Below are positions 11,726-21,390 of a stretch of DNA of 64,000 nucleotides, in pieces. Positions within the stretch are counted from its first letter, which is position 1. Each line of letters begins with the position of its first letter. The notes beneath the pieces were generated by a model. That model saw only the letters and a program-made list of their open reading frames with translations, was not told the DNA's origin and searched no databases. Source of the DNA: Macquaria australasica (lineage: Eukaryota > Chordata > Actinopteri > Centrarchiformes > Percichthyidae); the NCBI GenBank assembly GCA_005408345.1, contig SEMN01000320.1:525091-589090 (forward strand), written 5' to 3'. The position numbers and the translations under genes were made by a program.

Positions 11726-12954
11726 AAGGAAAAGTACTAGTACGTACAGCTGAAGTGCAGCCATTGGGGTTTGTATTCATTAGCCGAATGTGAAGCCATT
11801 TCTCACAGTGTGTTCATGTGAGGTTCATTAATAGGTGAGGCTGTGTGTGTGTGTGTCAGGCCACGTGAGGAGCTTCTGTGGATGCCTTCGTTACGGGTGT
11901 TGATCCCCTCACTGAGTGGGGATCTGGAAAGAATTCACTGTCACTATTTCTGAGTTCTGTGTGATAGAAAGCTCATTGCGCTCATTGCAAAACATTGCGT
12001 GTGTGTGTGCACCATGACTAAATCCATGATACTGCTTGGTCTTTTCTTTTCTTCTCTCTATTGAGCCATGTTTCTCTGCCGTTTTATTACCCTGCTGTAA
12101 AAGTCCTACAGAGCAACATAACTCTAATACAGAGACACACACAGCTTCAGCCCTGCATCCTGCAGTGACATTCAGCTCAGACAGTGTGCTTTGTTCGTTC
12201 TGAGTGACTTTCACTGAGTGCACCCTTTATTTTGTCATCATTGTATAGAAAGATATATCACTCTGTAACTGACCTTCTGTGTAATGATCACGCTGGTTAG
12301 CAACGTGAATTTCTAAAGGGACACACACTGGATTTTGAATTCTTACCATCACAACATGTTGATGTCAGTACTGTGCTGCTGATTAAATAAAATGCGGTAG
12401 CACTTGTCGCACCGGTTCCCTTCTCGGCTGGTTGACCACCGGCCGGGTTATTTTGGAATTTCTGAACACAGTTTCAGTTTATGTCATGTTTAACCACTGT
12501 ATTTGAATGTGGATGCTTTTATTGGTTGTTGCTGTTTGAATGAGGTATTTGAGGTGTGAGAATGTGTGGCAGAGAAGGGCTGAATGATATGACCCAAAAT
12601 CTACATCAGATTTAACCTCACGAACAATAAATGTCACAATAATTATTGTTTTTAGTTGTTTTTTTTTTAAAATATGTATTTTCTTTCTAATGATGGCTTA
12701 TTACTATATGACCAGTTAATGACATTTAGCTGCTGGCTGATTAGTTGGTTGAACTACTTGTTAGATACCATTATTTGTTGTAGCTATTGTTTAACTGCAC
12801 ATGGTTTAACACATTACTGCTATAAATTGCAGTGAGTAAATTTAGCGCAGTAAGAGATTCATTATGTTGCTTATTTCATAAATATGGTTTATTGTCCACT
12901 TCTATGAGAGTTTTGTGGATGAACTGGAAAAGCTAAATGGAAAGTTCATTCATG

Positions 12955-13291
12955 TAGGGCTGCAGCTAACAATTATTTAGTTATTGTTCGAACTGCAGTT
13001 TATTTTCTTGATTTATCGTTTGGTCTATAAAACATCAGAAAACAGTGGAAAATGCTCATCACAATATCCTAGAGCACAACGTGATGTCATAAAATGTAGT
13101 TTTGTTTGACCAACAGTCCAAAACCCATAAATACCGAATTTACTAAAATGTAAGACCAAGAAAAGAAGAAAATTCTCACATTTGAAAGCCTGGAACCATC
13201 AAATCTTTGCTTTAAAAATGACTGAAAAGATAAATCAATTTAAATAGTTGCAGATCAATTTTCTTTCAATCAACTAATAATTGCAGGTCTA
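12955..13291. mobile_element. hAT-like MITE with 8-bp target duplication
   Basis: The element starts TAGGGCTGCA and ends TGCAGGTCTA, imperfect inverted termini with 8 of 10 bases matching. It is flanked by 8-bp direct repeats CATTCATG (12947-12954) and CATTCATA (13292-13299), 7 of 8 identical. An 8-bp duplication is typical of hAT transposons. Interior phrases such as 'gtttggtctataaaa', 'aacagtccaaaaccca' and 'ctcacatttgaaagcctgga' match a well-known percomorph non-autonomous family. No coding capacity. A more diverged relative lies at 52971-53215. Confidence 0.8.
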
Positions 13292-13373
13292 CATTCATAT
13301 CATTTTATTCATATTCAACTTTAGGAATACAGTGATCCAGTGGAAATTTCAGTTGAATCCAGTAAATAAAAAT

Positions 13374-13374
13374 A

Positions 13375-13399
<25 letters not shown>
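13374..13399. repeat. (TG)n microsatellite
   Basis: About thirteen TG units follow an A-rich stretch and run into 'tatgtgcatatata'. Simple dinucleotide tract. Confidence 0.9.
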
Positions 13400-13405
<6 letters not shown>

Positions 13406-13539
13406 ATATATATGAACTCTTGTTGGCCTTATGTGTCCAGGAAACATGCTTTATTGCCTCTCTGACCAAACACCTACATCTACCACATCATCTGCCACTG
13501 TTTTAGCAGGCACACCCATGCCTTGGTTCCTGTTTTTGG

Positions 13540-13541
<2 letters not shown>

Positions 13542-13573
<32 letters not shown>
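13542..13573. repeat. (AC)n microsatellite
   Basis: Sixteen uninterrupted AC units. Simple dinucleotide tract that inflates local open frames with Thr-His codons. Confidence 0.9.
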
Positions 13574-13574
<1 letters not shown>

Positions 13575-14631
13575 ATGGTATTGTCACATCACACACCCAG
13601 TCACAAATCATTGTGGGCAGCACTGAGCTTAGCTGGCTGCTGAATCCTGGTGTCGGTGTGGGTATGTACTGTGCGGTCCTCCTCTGTTGTCTCGTCTCTA
13701 ACTGGGTCAGCTTGTGTACTAAATGATGATTCTCATCCTCGCTGCCACTGAACTAAACTGCTGTGTCAGCACTGCGCAGTGTGGTCTTAATGTTGTGTTG
13801 ATGTTGTTGTCCTTAGTCATGGTTTTAATTGACTGAGCGTGCTTTATTTGGATGTGTGGTGTGGTAGGGCGTAACAAGACGTGACATGAAGCCAAATGTC
13901 TTCTTACAGAACAATGTTGTGACGTTTACATGGCAGACAATCAGAGTGGTTACTGTTTTGATTTTGATGACAGCTGAGATACTCTGTGGTGTTTCTGCAC
14001 TTCCCAGAGATCACTTGTCAATCAGTCGTGTGTTACATGTGTGTGTATTTAGCTGACTGAACTGGTCAAGGTGATAGGTTATATTTAAAGGTACTGGACA
14101 TCACTAGTGTAGTGGTGCTGGTGGTGGAGCGTGAGCTATGTGTGTGGCAACACTAGATCCGCAGGACCACCATGGTGCTAATCCACAGTTCGTTTATTTC
14201 TTCCCCTGCTGGACCACAAATAGTCACGTTGCCCTTGTATGTGTTTATTCAGTTACTTTTGCTAATATGACCCCTCATCCTTGCACAGATGGCCAAAAAT
14301 ACCACTCAGAACGTCATGCATCCAAGTATACACCATTGGTCATAGTGTGTTTGTTTTGAATATTGTTGGTTAACATCAGTAATATGCTATATCATTGGAT
14401 ACATAAAAAAATGCCTTGTTGTTCCATTTCTAAAGAATTCATGTCAGTTACAACCTATGTTTGGTTGAAATGTAAAATCCAAAGCAACTGTTTTGAACTG
14501 TACTGTATCAAAGACGGACGCATGTTTTACAGGGGCAGTACAGTACACTTTGAGTACTGTTACAGATGACATTTCAATGGGACTTTAGATATATGGGATT
14601 ACCTTCTTTATGTAGACCTACATAGTCATTC

Positions 14632-14760
14632 TTAAAGAGCAACTTTACACCAGCTGAAAATCTTGTTTTTGCTCACCTACTGCAAACATTGCTGCAGTGA
14701 TGTAGATGTGTACTCTAGGGTATGTCAGTACACCATGACATCACTGTTGGGTGTGGTCAG
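14632..14760. repeat. Interspersed repeat fragment, copy 1 of a shared pair
   Basis: This shares blocks with 52786-52904: 'ggtgaaaatctt'-like starts, 'ctcacc', a 'gctrcagtgatg' block, 'gtcagtacacc' followed by 'tgacatca', and 'ctgttgggtgtggt'. Its start 'ttaaagagcaactttacacc' is typical of fish short dispersed repeats. Class unknown; no coding capacity. Confidence 0.6.
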
Positions 14761-15832
14761 AAGTTCAGCAAACTCGAAACTTTCAATGAGAGAGAGTGAA
14801 ACACCGCTTTTCAGCCCATTTGCGCATCGTGGCTGGATTGCATTCAAACAGCGTGTACAGGTCTAATTGTTACAATGGTACTGACTGGTCGACACACTGT
14901 CGCAGCATGTCCGGGCCAGCTAATGCATTCTGCCTTGACTTGATGTGATAAAAATTACAAGGACAAGACATCATAAGCTCATAAACTCTGAGTCTGCCTG
15001 CAGGCTGACGAGTAGCCAATAACAAGGGTGCAGCTCAGACACCTGAGCATACCATGTAACAAAATAGAAGACCATTAAAATGCTAAATTAACAGACATTA
15101 GGGGACTCCCTCCGGTTCTGGGCTGCCCTGAATCATCATCACCTTTTCGCTGCCCACAGATCCCATGAGCACATGGTACTACAAGACGTACATCTGCTGT
15201 ACTTCATAATTAATCTGATCCTTATTGTGAATACAACCTCAGTACTGTATTCAACCTCAGTGCCATTTACTGTGTCCTCTGTCCACTGTGCTTTGAGGTG
15301 ATGTGTAAAGCTGTGACCTCACCTCAGTCTTGTATTCAGGTCAATGTTTCTGCAAGACAAGTCACTCTACTGTACGTACAGGAACAGTTTGTCTCCAAGC
15401 TGTGCTGTTGTTGACGTTGCTGTGCTTCTCCTCTGCTGGAGGGCCGATGCATGTCATTAGTGACGCATGTTGCATTCTGTTCAGTAGCCCCCTTGGGCAT
15501 CACTGAGCAGTCTGTGAGGTTGTGTGTGTCTGCAGTGTGCATTTGTTTGTGTGAATAGTACACAAAATGTATGTGTTTGAAGTGTTAACATTTTGATGTG
15601 CAACCAAGTGTCTTTGGATTTGTTTGAATTCACTGCCCATTTCTTTTTGTACACAGTAATGTTTCTCTTCTTACAGTTAGAGAATCTGTTGGTGCTTTTG
15701 TTTGTTTGCAAAGTAAAACTAAGGTCTATATACATTTTTTAGGCCCTCATTACACACTTTTAATTCATCATTCCTCCAGAATCTATTCAAAAGGATGAAA
15801 AAATATATAAAACAACATACAGCATACAAATG
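14761..15832. other. Non-coding DNA left of the Tc1 element
   Basis: No gene, RNA or repeat with clear boundaries was recognised. The last bases, ending in TA at 15833-15834, form the left half of the Tc1 target-site duplication. Confidence 0.55.
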
Positions 15833-15834
15833 TA

Positions 15835-16105
15835 CAGTACCAGTCAAAAGTTTGGACACACCTTCTCATTCAATGGTTTTTATTTATTTTAATTATTTTC
15901 TACATTGTAGATTAATACTGAAGACATCAAAACTATGAAAGAACACATATGGAATTATGTAGTAAACAAAATAGTGTTAAACAAATCAGAATATGTTTTA
16001 TATTTTAGATTCTTCAAAGTAGCCCCCTTTTGCTTTGATGACAGCTTTGCACACTCTTGGCATTCTCTCAATCAGCTTCATGAGGTAGTCTCCTTGAATG
16101 GTTTT
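15835..16105 (+). repeat. Left terminal inverted repeat of the Tc1 element
   Basis: About 271 bp match the reverse complement of 17194-17442 with few substitutions. The left copy carries two extra stretches of about 10-11 bp, one near 15860 ('tctcattcaa') and one near 15910 (within 'attaatactgaaga'), which account for the 22-bp length difference. The inner part (about 16010-16105) is antisense to the last codons of the transposase, so this arm holds a reversed copy of coding sequence. At 16007-16019 it keeps a version of the 3' codons that the right arm has lost. Confidence 0.9.
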
Positions 16106-16248
16106 GAATTAACAGGTGTGCCTTGTCAAGAGTCAATTTGTGGAATTACTTGCCTTCTTAATGTGTTTGAGACCATCAGTTGTGTTGTGCAGAGGTAGGT
16201 TTAGTACACAGTGGATAGCCCTATTTGACTACTGTTGTAGTCCATATT

Positions 16249-17289
16249 ATGGCACGAACCACTCAACTCAGTAAAGAGAAACGACAGTCCATCATTACTT
16301 TAAGACATGAAGGTCAGTCGATCCGGAAAATTTCAAGAACTTTGAATGTATTCTCAAGTGCAGTCGCAAAAACCATCAAACGCTATGATGAAACTGGCTC
16401 TCATGAGGACCGCCCCAAGAAAGGAAGACCAAGAGTTACCTCTGCTGCAGAGGATAAATTCATTAGAGTTACCAGCCTCAGAAACCACAAATTAACAGCA
16501 CCTCAGATTAGAGCCCACATAAATTCTTCACAGAGTTCAAGTAGCAGACAAATCTCAACATCAACTGTTCAGAGGAGACTGCGTGAATCAGGCCTTCATG
16601 GTCGAATTGCTGCAAAGATGGCACTACTGAGGATGAACAACAAGAAGAAGAGAATTGTTTGGGCCAAGAAACACAAGGAATGGACATTAGACCAGTGGAA
16701 ATCTGTACTTTGGTCTGATGAGTCCAAATTTGAGATTTTTGGTTCCAACCGCCGTGTCTTTGTGAGACGCAGAGAAGGTGAGTGGATGGTTTCTGCATGT
16801 GTGGTTCCCACCGTGAAGCATGGAGGAGGAGGTGTGATGGTGTGGGGGTGCTTTGCTGGTGACACTGTTGGTGATTTATTCAAAATTCAAGGCACACTTA
16901 ACTAGCATGGCTACCACAGCATTCTGCAGCGCCATGCCATCCCATCTGGTTTGCACTTACTGTTACCATCATTTGTTTTTCAACAAGACAATGACCCCAA
17001 ACACACCTCCAGGCTATGTAAGGGCTATTTGACCATGAAGGAAAGTGATGGAGTGCTGCGTCAGATGACCTGGCCTCCACAATCACCCGACCTAAACCCA
17101 ATTGAGATGGTTTGGGATGAGTTGGACCGCAGAGTGAAGGAAAAGCAGCCAACAAGTGCTCAGCACCTCTGGGAAGTCCTTCAAGACTGTTGGAAAACCA
17201 TTCCAGGAGACTACCTCATGAAGCTGATTGAGAGAATGCCAAGAGTGTGCAAAGCTGTCATCAAAGCAAAAGGGGGCTACTTTAAATAA
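16249..17289 (+). pseudogene. Tc1/mariner transposase with one in-frame stop
   Basis: A DNA-cutting and -joining enzyme that would mobilise the surrounding element. From the ATG at 16249 (start MARTTQLS, usual for fish Tc1 transposases; the frame opens slightly upstream) the frame runs 346 codons to TAA at 17287, broken only by TAG at 16903 (codon 219). Visible domains: paired-type helix-turn-helix DNA-binding region (residues about 1-120), an AT-hook-like GRPR (59-62), a basic stretch (NKKKR) before the catalytic core, first catalytic Asp in LWSDESKF (D157), second in QQDNDPKH (D247), and Glu in DLNPIE (E286). D157 to D247 spans 89 residues and D247 to E286 spans 38. The stop removes the second Asp and Glu, so the truncated 218-residue product cannot catalyse. 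The frame is otherwise uninterrupted. The stop differs from a Gln codon by one C-to-T change, a plausible but inferred origin. The last 32 codons or so lie inside the right inverted repeat. Confidence 0.92.
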
Positions 17290-17442
17290 TCTAAAATATA
17301 AAACATATTCTGATTTGTTTAACACTTTTTTGTTTACTACATAATTCCATATGTGTTCTTTCACAGTTTTGACGTTTCTACAATGTAGAAAATAATTAAA
17401 ATAAATAAAAACCAGGTGTGTCCAAACTTTTGACTGGTACTG
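17194..17442 (-). repeat. Right terminal inverted repeat of the Tc1 element
   Basis: About 249 bp, inverted relative to 15835-16105. It includes the 3' end of the transposase frame (17194-17289) followed by non-coding terminal sequence. Compared with the left arm it reads TTTAAATAAT where the left, reversed, gives TTTGAAGAAT. That means G-to-A at 17284 and G-to-T at 17287 on the right, or the opposite changes on the left. The second change creates the TAA that ends the frame. Confidence 0.9.
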
Positions 17443-18854
17443 TATGTATCTGTGTGTTGTGTTGCAGTGCAGGTACAGCACCAAGCCTCTCCATCTGTCT
17501 CTGCTCCCAGTGGCTGTCACTCATCCTCTCCAGCTCCGTCTTGATATGATCTTCTCAGTCATTACAGAGGAGAACCTGCTGAGGCTGAGCAGAAATGAAC
17601 AAGCTGATCATCTGATAACAGATTGCACCCTGTCACACCCAGTGTTCCCTATCTGTTAGCAGTTTCAGTTACTCAAGGAGCGATGTTGCATTACATCCTG
17701 TGCCTTCAGATGGCAACACAACCCTTCCTTTAAAGGAAAGATCCACCCTAACACAATTAAATACTGTGAGAAAAACAGTACTTTGCACAAAACAAAAAAT
17801 CAACAGATTTGAGGGTATCTCAAACATCAACTGTAAGTGTCAGGTTGACTAGTAGATACTGAAATCAAATGTAAATGATCAAACCACCATTAATATGTGA
17901 TTTAACCAAATGATAAATCATGACAACACTACTCGTCATACACACATTAGTACAAAAATGTGCTCTGAAGTGACAATATGCCTAAACTCAAATTAAAGTC
18001 ACATTCAGTTATTCTGGTAGAAAAGTTAAGGGAGTCTGCATACCAGGTTAATTTGACACGGATTAATGTGTTATCTATCCCACTGTAAACTAAAAAAAAA
18101 TCTTAAATCATAATAGAAATTGCCAATTTCTTGTACAGTACAAATATGTAATGGGACAGAGACAGAAAATAGTTTTAATCTTTATTTTGAAGAGCTTTAT
18201 TTTGAAGGTAATCCCCCATAGTGGCTGCTGCTGTATTTCATTAAATTTATTCTAGATCTGTTTTCCCTTTAATTATTTAAAAACAGATTCTCATGACAAA
18301 TACAATTTCCGCCTTATCAGTTCCCCCCCTGATGGATCACTGCCCACACGCTCACACAAACTCACAGAGTTTCCACTGAGGATGTATCTGGTCGGAGTCA
18401 GGGAGAGATACCATGTCAGATGTGTGTGGTGCGGTGTCACATGTCTTGGACTCTTGTCGCAGGATGGGAGTATGGGAAGGCTGTATTTCCTTTACCTCAG
18501 CAGAGGAAATCACTGGATTGGACCCATCTTTTGTTCTGTACTTCCAGCAGGGCCAGTGATACGCTTCGAGTGGGAAGTCAGACAAACACAACATGTTGCA
18601 CGAGGCCATATGATATCCCCACATGCCATGTTTCTGTGCCCTTTATGGGCCAATTACACAATGTGGTGTTTCAAGAGCAATTGTTGTGGATAACTTGGAC
18701 GAGTGATGTCATCCATTTTGTGGTCAAAGGGACTCGGTGTGGCGGTGTGTCCTTTAGATGATGTCATCAGTTTGTGTTGTTCTGTTCCGGGAAAATGTGT
18801 TTAATGGCCACTGGGACACGACAGTAAGGGGAAAAAATGACAAATAGTCTTGTT

Positions 18855-18890
18855 GTGTGCGTGCGTGCGTGCGTGTGTGTGCGTGTGTGT
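18855..18890. repeat. Mixed (TG)n/(TGCG)n microsatellite
   Basis: TG units are interrupted by a run of GTGC units, then return to TG. A compound simple repeat. Confidence 0.85.
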
Positions 18891-19245
18891 TAGTCCAAAA
18901 TGTTCCCAGCATGAACTAAAGAGAAGGATCTTTCATAAGTGGTTGAGTTAGTGATTGTGATGACCTACAAATCACAAACAATCTGTTGAGACTTTTTTTC
19001 ATTAATTGAGGAACATACTGTAGGTATCTGTTTTTAATTCACATATTACTATCAGTGCTCCTGTAATGCAAAGTCTGAGTTACATTGGTGTTACTTTACT
19101 TTAATTGGCAGAGCTAGAAATGTAGCATAACTACAGTGGTAAGCAGGTCTAGACTAATAAATGTGCCTTAGAGTGATAAATGTAGGAACCAGCCAGAAAA
19201 GGAAATCACAACTACATCTGAACTTCACAGGCCTATGTTGTCTGC

Positions 19246-19272
19246 TGTGTGTGTGTGTGTGTGTGTGTGTGT
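19246..19272. repeat. (TG)n microsatellite
   Basis: About thirteen TG units. Simple dinucleotide tract. Confidence 0.9.
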
Positions 19273-19854
19273 ACATTTATACTAATCTTTCAGGTTGTTT
19301 GGTTATCATTAAAGGAATAGTTGTTACTTGCTTGTGTGGTTTTCAGTCATATTGATTTTCATACATATGATGAGCATTTCATGATTCCTGGGACTGGCAG
19401 CAGGTTTCTTCTGAGAGGCCAGTTCAAGTCCACAGGCATCAAATGCTGCTTAATCTTGCCAGTTTGTGGGTTGGATACCAATGGTCTATATTTAAAAAGA
19501 CATTAGGTTGACTAAAACTAACAATCGGACTTATTTGGTTGCTTGGATTGTCTAAAAGCCATATAGCCGGTTACAGTATGACCTTACTGTCTAAAGCTGT
19601 TTCTTCAGCTAAAGGAGCTGCTTGGCTAACTAGCAGCAAAAACAAACCGTCTGTTAAGTAATGTGACTGAACGATGGGAACAAGCTTTTTTCTTTTCTTA
19701 TAAAGAACACGTCACATGGTAACTTACCTTTTCTCTGACACATCTTAAATTAGTGGCTTTATATAAACATAACACACTTTTAGAACAATCAGTAGTTGCA
19801 GTAACAGTTACAAAACTATAGTAGACATTATTGTTCTTTCCAGCAATTTTTGGC

Positions 19855-20010
19855 AGCATGGTGGGCCGTTGCATCCTTCAGCTACATGGCCTTGTGTCAA
19901 ATCATCAAGCTCTGACCCAGCTGACCCCTTTGAGCAAGGCACTGAATCTGTATCAGGTCCAGAGGTGCTGCAGTACGGCTGAACACCACCCCTGACCTCC
20001 GTAAAGAGGA
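19855..20010. repeat. Degenerate SINE-like stretch
   Basis: Phrases such as 'ctttgagcaaggcactgaat' and 'ggtgctgcagtacggctga' resemble the body of fish tRNA-derived SINEs, where a 'gcaaggcactgaacc' motif is common. The A and B box region is not clear and the ends are not defined. Weak call. Confidence 0.35.
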
Positions 20011-20480
20011 GTGTTTGCCTGCTTGGATTAATAGTGTATCACATTTTCGAGTTGTTTTTATTAATAAAACAAATGAAAACAAAACTGAGTGTTTAATGGG
20101 GCTGTTTCCAGGCCCATGTCACGTACTCTGTCTGAACTCATCCTTCAGCGAGGCTCTCTTCCTGTTAATACAGCTGTCTGGGTGATCTGTGCAGAAAGGC
20201 TTTGTAGAGAGTGGTGAGCTGCCAGGACTGAACACAGATCAACCTTAGAGGAGGAGCAGGAGACTGTGTCATCTCACCAGAACAATAGACGATGTTTAAC
20301 ATCGTACAGGATATAAATCGATGTAATCTGTAATGAGTTTCCTTTATCTCACAAATACATTTCAGTGTGGATTTACAGTTTCATATTAAGTATTTAACGG
20401 ATGCTGTTGTCCAGACCCACTTAAATGGATGAAAAAGGTTTAGTCAGGGGTCTATTAAAGTATCGCCTTTCTATCCACAG

Positions 20481-20516
20481 TTCTGCAGGACCCCAGTGAC
20501 CCAAGTTGTTTCTCAG
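20481..20516 (+). other. Possible 36-nt microexon
   Basis: A polypyrimidine tract and acceptor (CTTTCTATCCACAG, ending 20480) is followed by 36 nt and then a good donor (CAG then GTAATC at 20517). The length is a multiple of three. In one frame it is open and reads LQDPSDPSCFS; a second frame is also open and the third has a stop. Strong sites at both edges of a small in-frame segment fit a microexon, but no family was recognised and random sequence of this length can produce such a pair. It could belong to the transcript that may begin near 5.3 kb. Confidence 0.2.
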
Positions 20517-21342
20517 GTAATCATTCGAATTGGATTATCATGTAGTCGGTCTGGGATGGAGAGGTTCCTGCTGGGCTGGGGTCTGTGTTTGTGAGTGTGT
20601 ATTGATGCATGTGTGTGTCTCATAAAGCCCCTGCAATCCTAATGTTACCAGTAGGGTATCCAAAAAGTAAAATCTGATTTATTCATTTTCAAATGAATGA
20701 GCTCAGGAAACTGTAGGATTGTTAAAGGTTTCTACATTTGCAATCTTTAGGCTACACCTGACCTTTACTTTAGGTTTATGTATATTTTCCACCCTCAAGA
20801 CAAACCCTCCAAGGCTGTGTTAACTGGTATACAGTGGAAAATATCTGGATAGGGGCTGCAGTACTATAAAGGGCTTTGTGTTTGTTAATGGGCGGGGTTC
20901 CCCTTGTAAAATGAGATTGTTCGTAGTATTACGTGAACACTGCTATTTTTTTGTGTTAGGTATTAGACATGTTAAGGGACATGTTAATGAAACACTACTA
21001 TTGCCTCAGAAATTACCTGTTGTGTCACAAAGATACAGTTGTGTTTATTGCAGAGCAATTGTGTTGAACTGGATTATATTGTACACGTCCACCATGTGTG
21101 CCAGAGCTCAAACTTGATATTTGCACGTGCACTGTTAAGGCATCTGCATGTTTGCACATGCATACTGTGTGGATGTGTGTGTGCAGTGCTGTGTTTATCC
21201 TCCTTTAGTATTAGTGACCTGCATGTGTTTGTACTGCTGTTCTCTCCAGTGAAAGTACTGCAAGATTCACCTCACACCTGGCTGGGGCTTCCATCAGCTG
21301 TGCATGGACTGTCAATTTGCAGATTTTGCAGGCACACAAGTA

Positions 21343-21345
<3 letters not shown>

Positions 21346-21388
<43 letters not shown>
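21346..21388. repeat. (CA)n microsatellite
   Basis: About twenty-one CA units. Frames across it on either strand are artificial (His-Thr or Cys-Val repeats). Confidence 0.9.

Positions 21389-21390
<2 letters not shown>

Larger units (their letters stand above)
9817..12954. other. Non-coding DNA with possible regulatory blocks
   Basis: No exon or RNA gene was recognised. Two blocks differ from background: a stretch with an RFX X-box and octamer-like site (10991-11027) and a run of homeodomain-type cores at 11600-11720. A short TG run sits at 11841-11856. The phrase at 12576-12600, 'agggctgaatgatatgaccc', resembles the start of a widespread fish repeat and may be a fragment of one. Confidence 0.5.
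13292..14631. other. Non-coding DNA with two microsatellites
   Basis: (TG)n occupies 13374-13399 and (CA)n 13542-13573. Open frames here are mostly created by the CA repeat. No exon or RNA gene was recognised. Confidence 0.6.
15835..17442 (+). mobile_element. Tc1/mariner transposon, nearly full length, DD38E type
   Basis: The 1608-bp element begins CAGTACCAGTCAAAAGTTTG and ends with its reverse complement, and both ends abut TA (15833-15834 and 17443-17444), the Tc1/mariner target duplication. Long terminal inverted repeats cover 15835-16105 and 17194-17442. Between and into them lies one transposase frame with a single internal stop. The spacing between the second catalytic Asp and the Glu is 38 residues, unlike the 34 of classical Tc1 elements such as Sleeping Beauty; DD38E spacing has been reported for the Tc1 sibling group called Intruder. 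Length, termini and the near-intact frame suggest a fairly recent insertion. The element could still be moved in trans if its ends are recognised. Confidence 0.95.

Noticed and set aside
15935..16198. 87-codon frame in the left Tc1 inverted repeat
   Set aside because: It is the antisense of the transposase C-terminus, carried in the inverted repeat, not a separate gene.
16508..16883. Antisense frames across the transposase
   Set aside because: Shadows of the transposase coding strand.
18352..18761. Overlapping frames of 90-113 codons on both strands
   Set aside because: No domain and no splice signals; typical of moderate-GC random frames.
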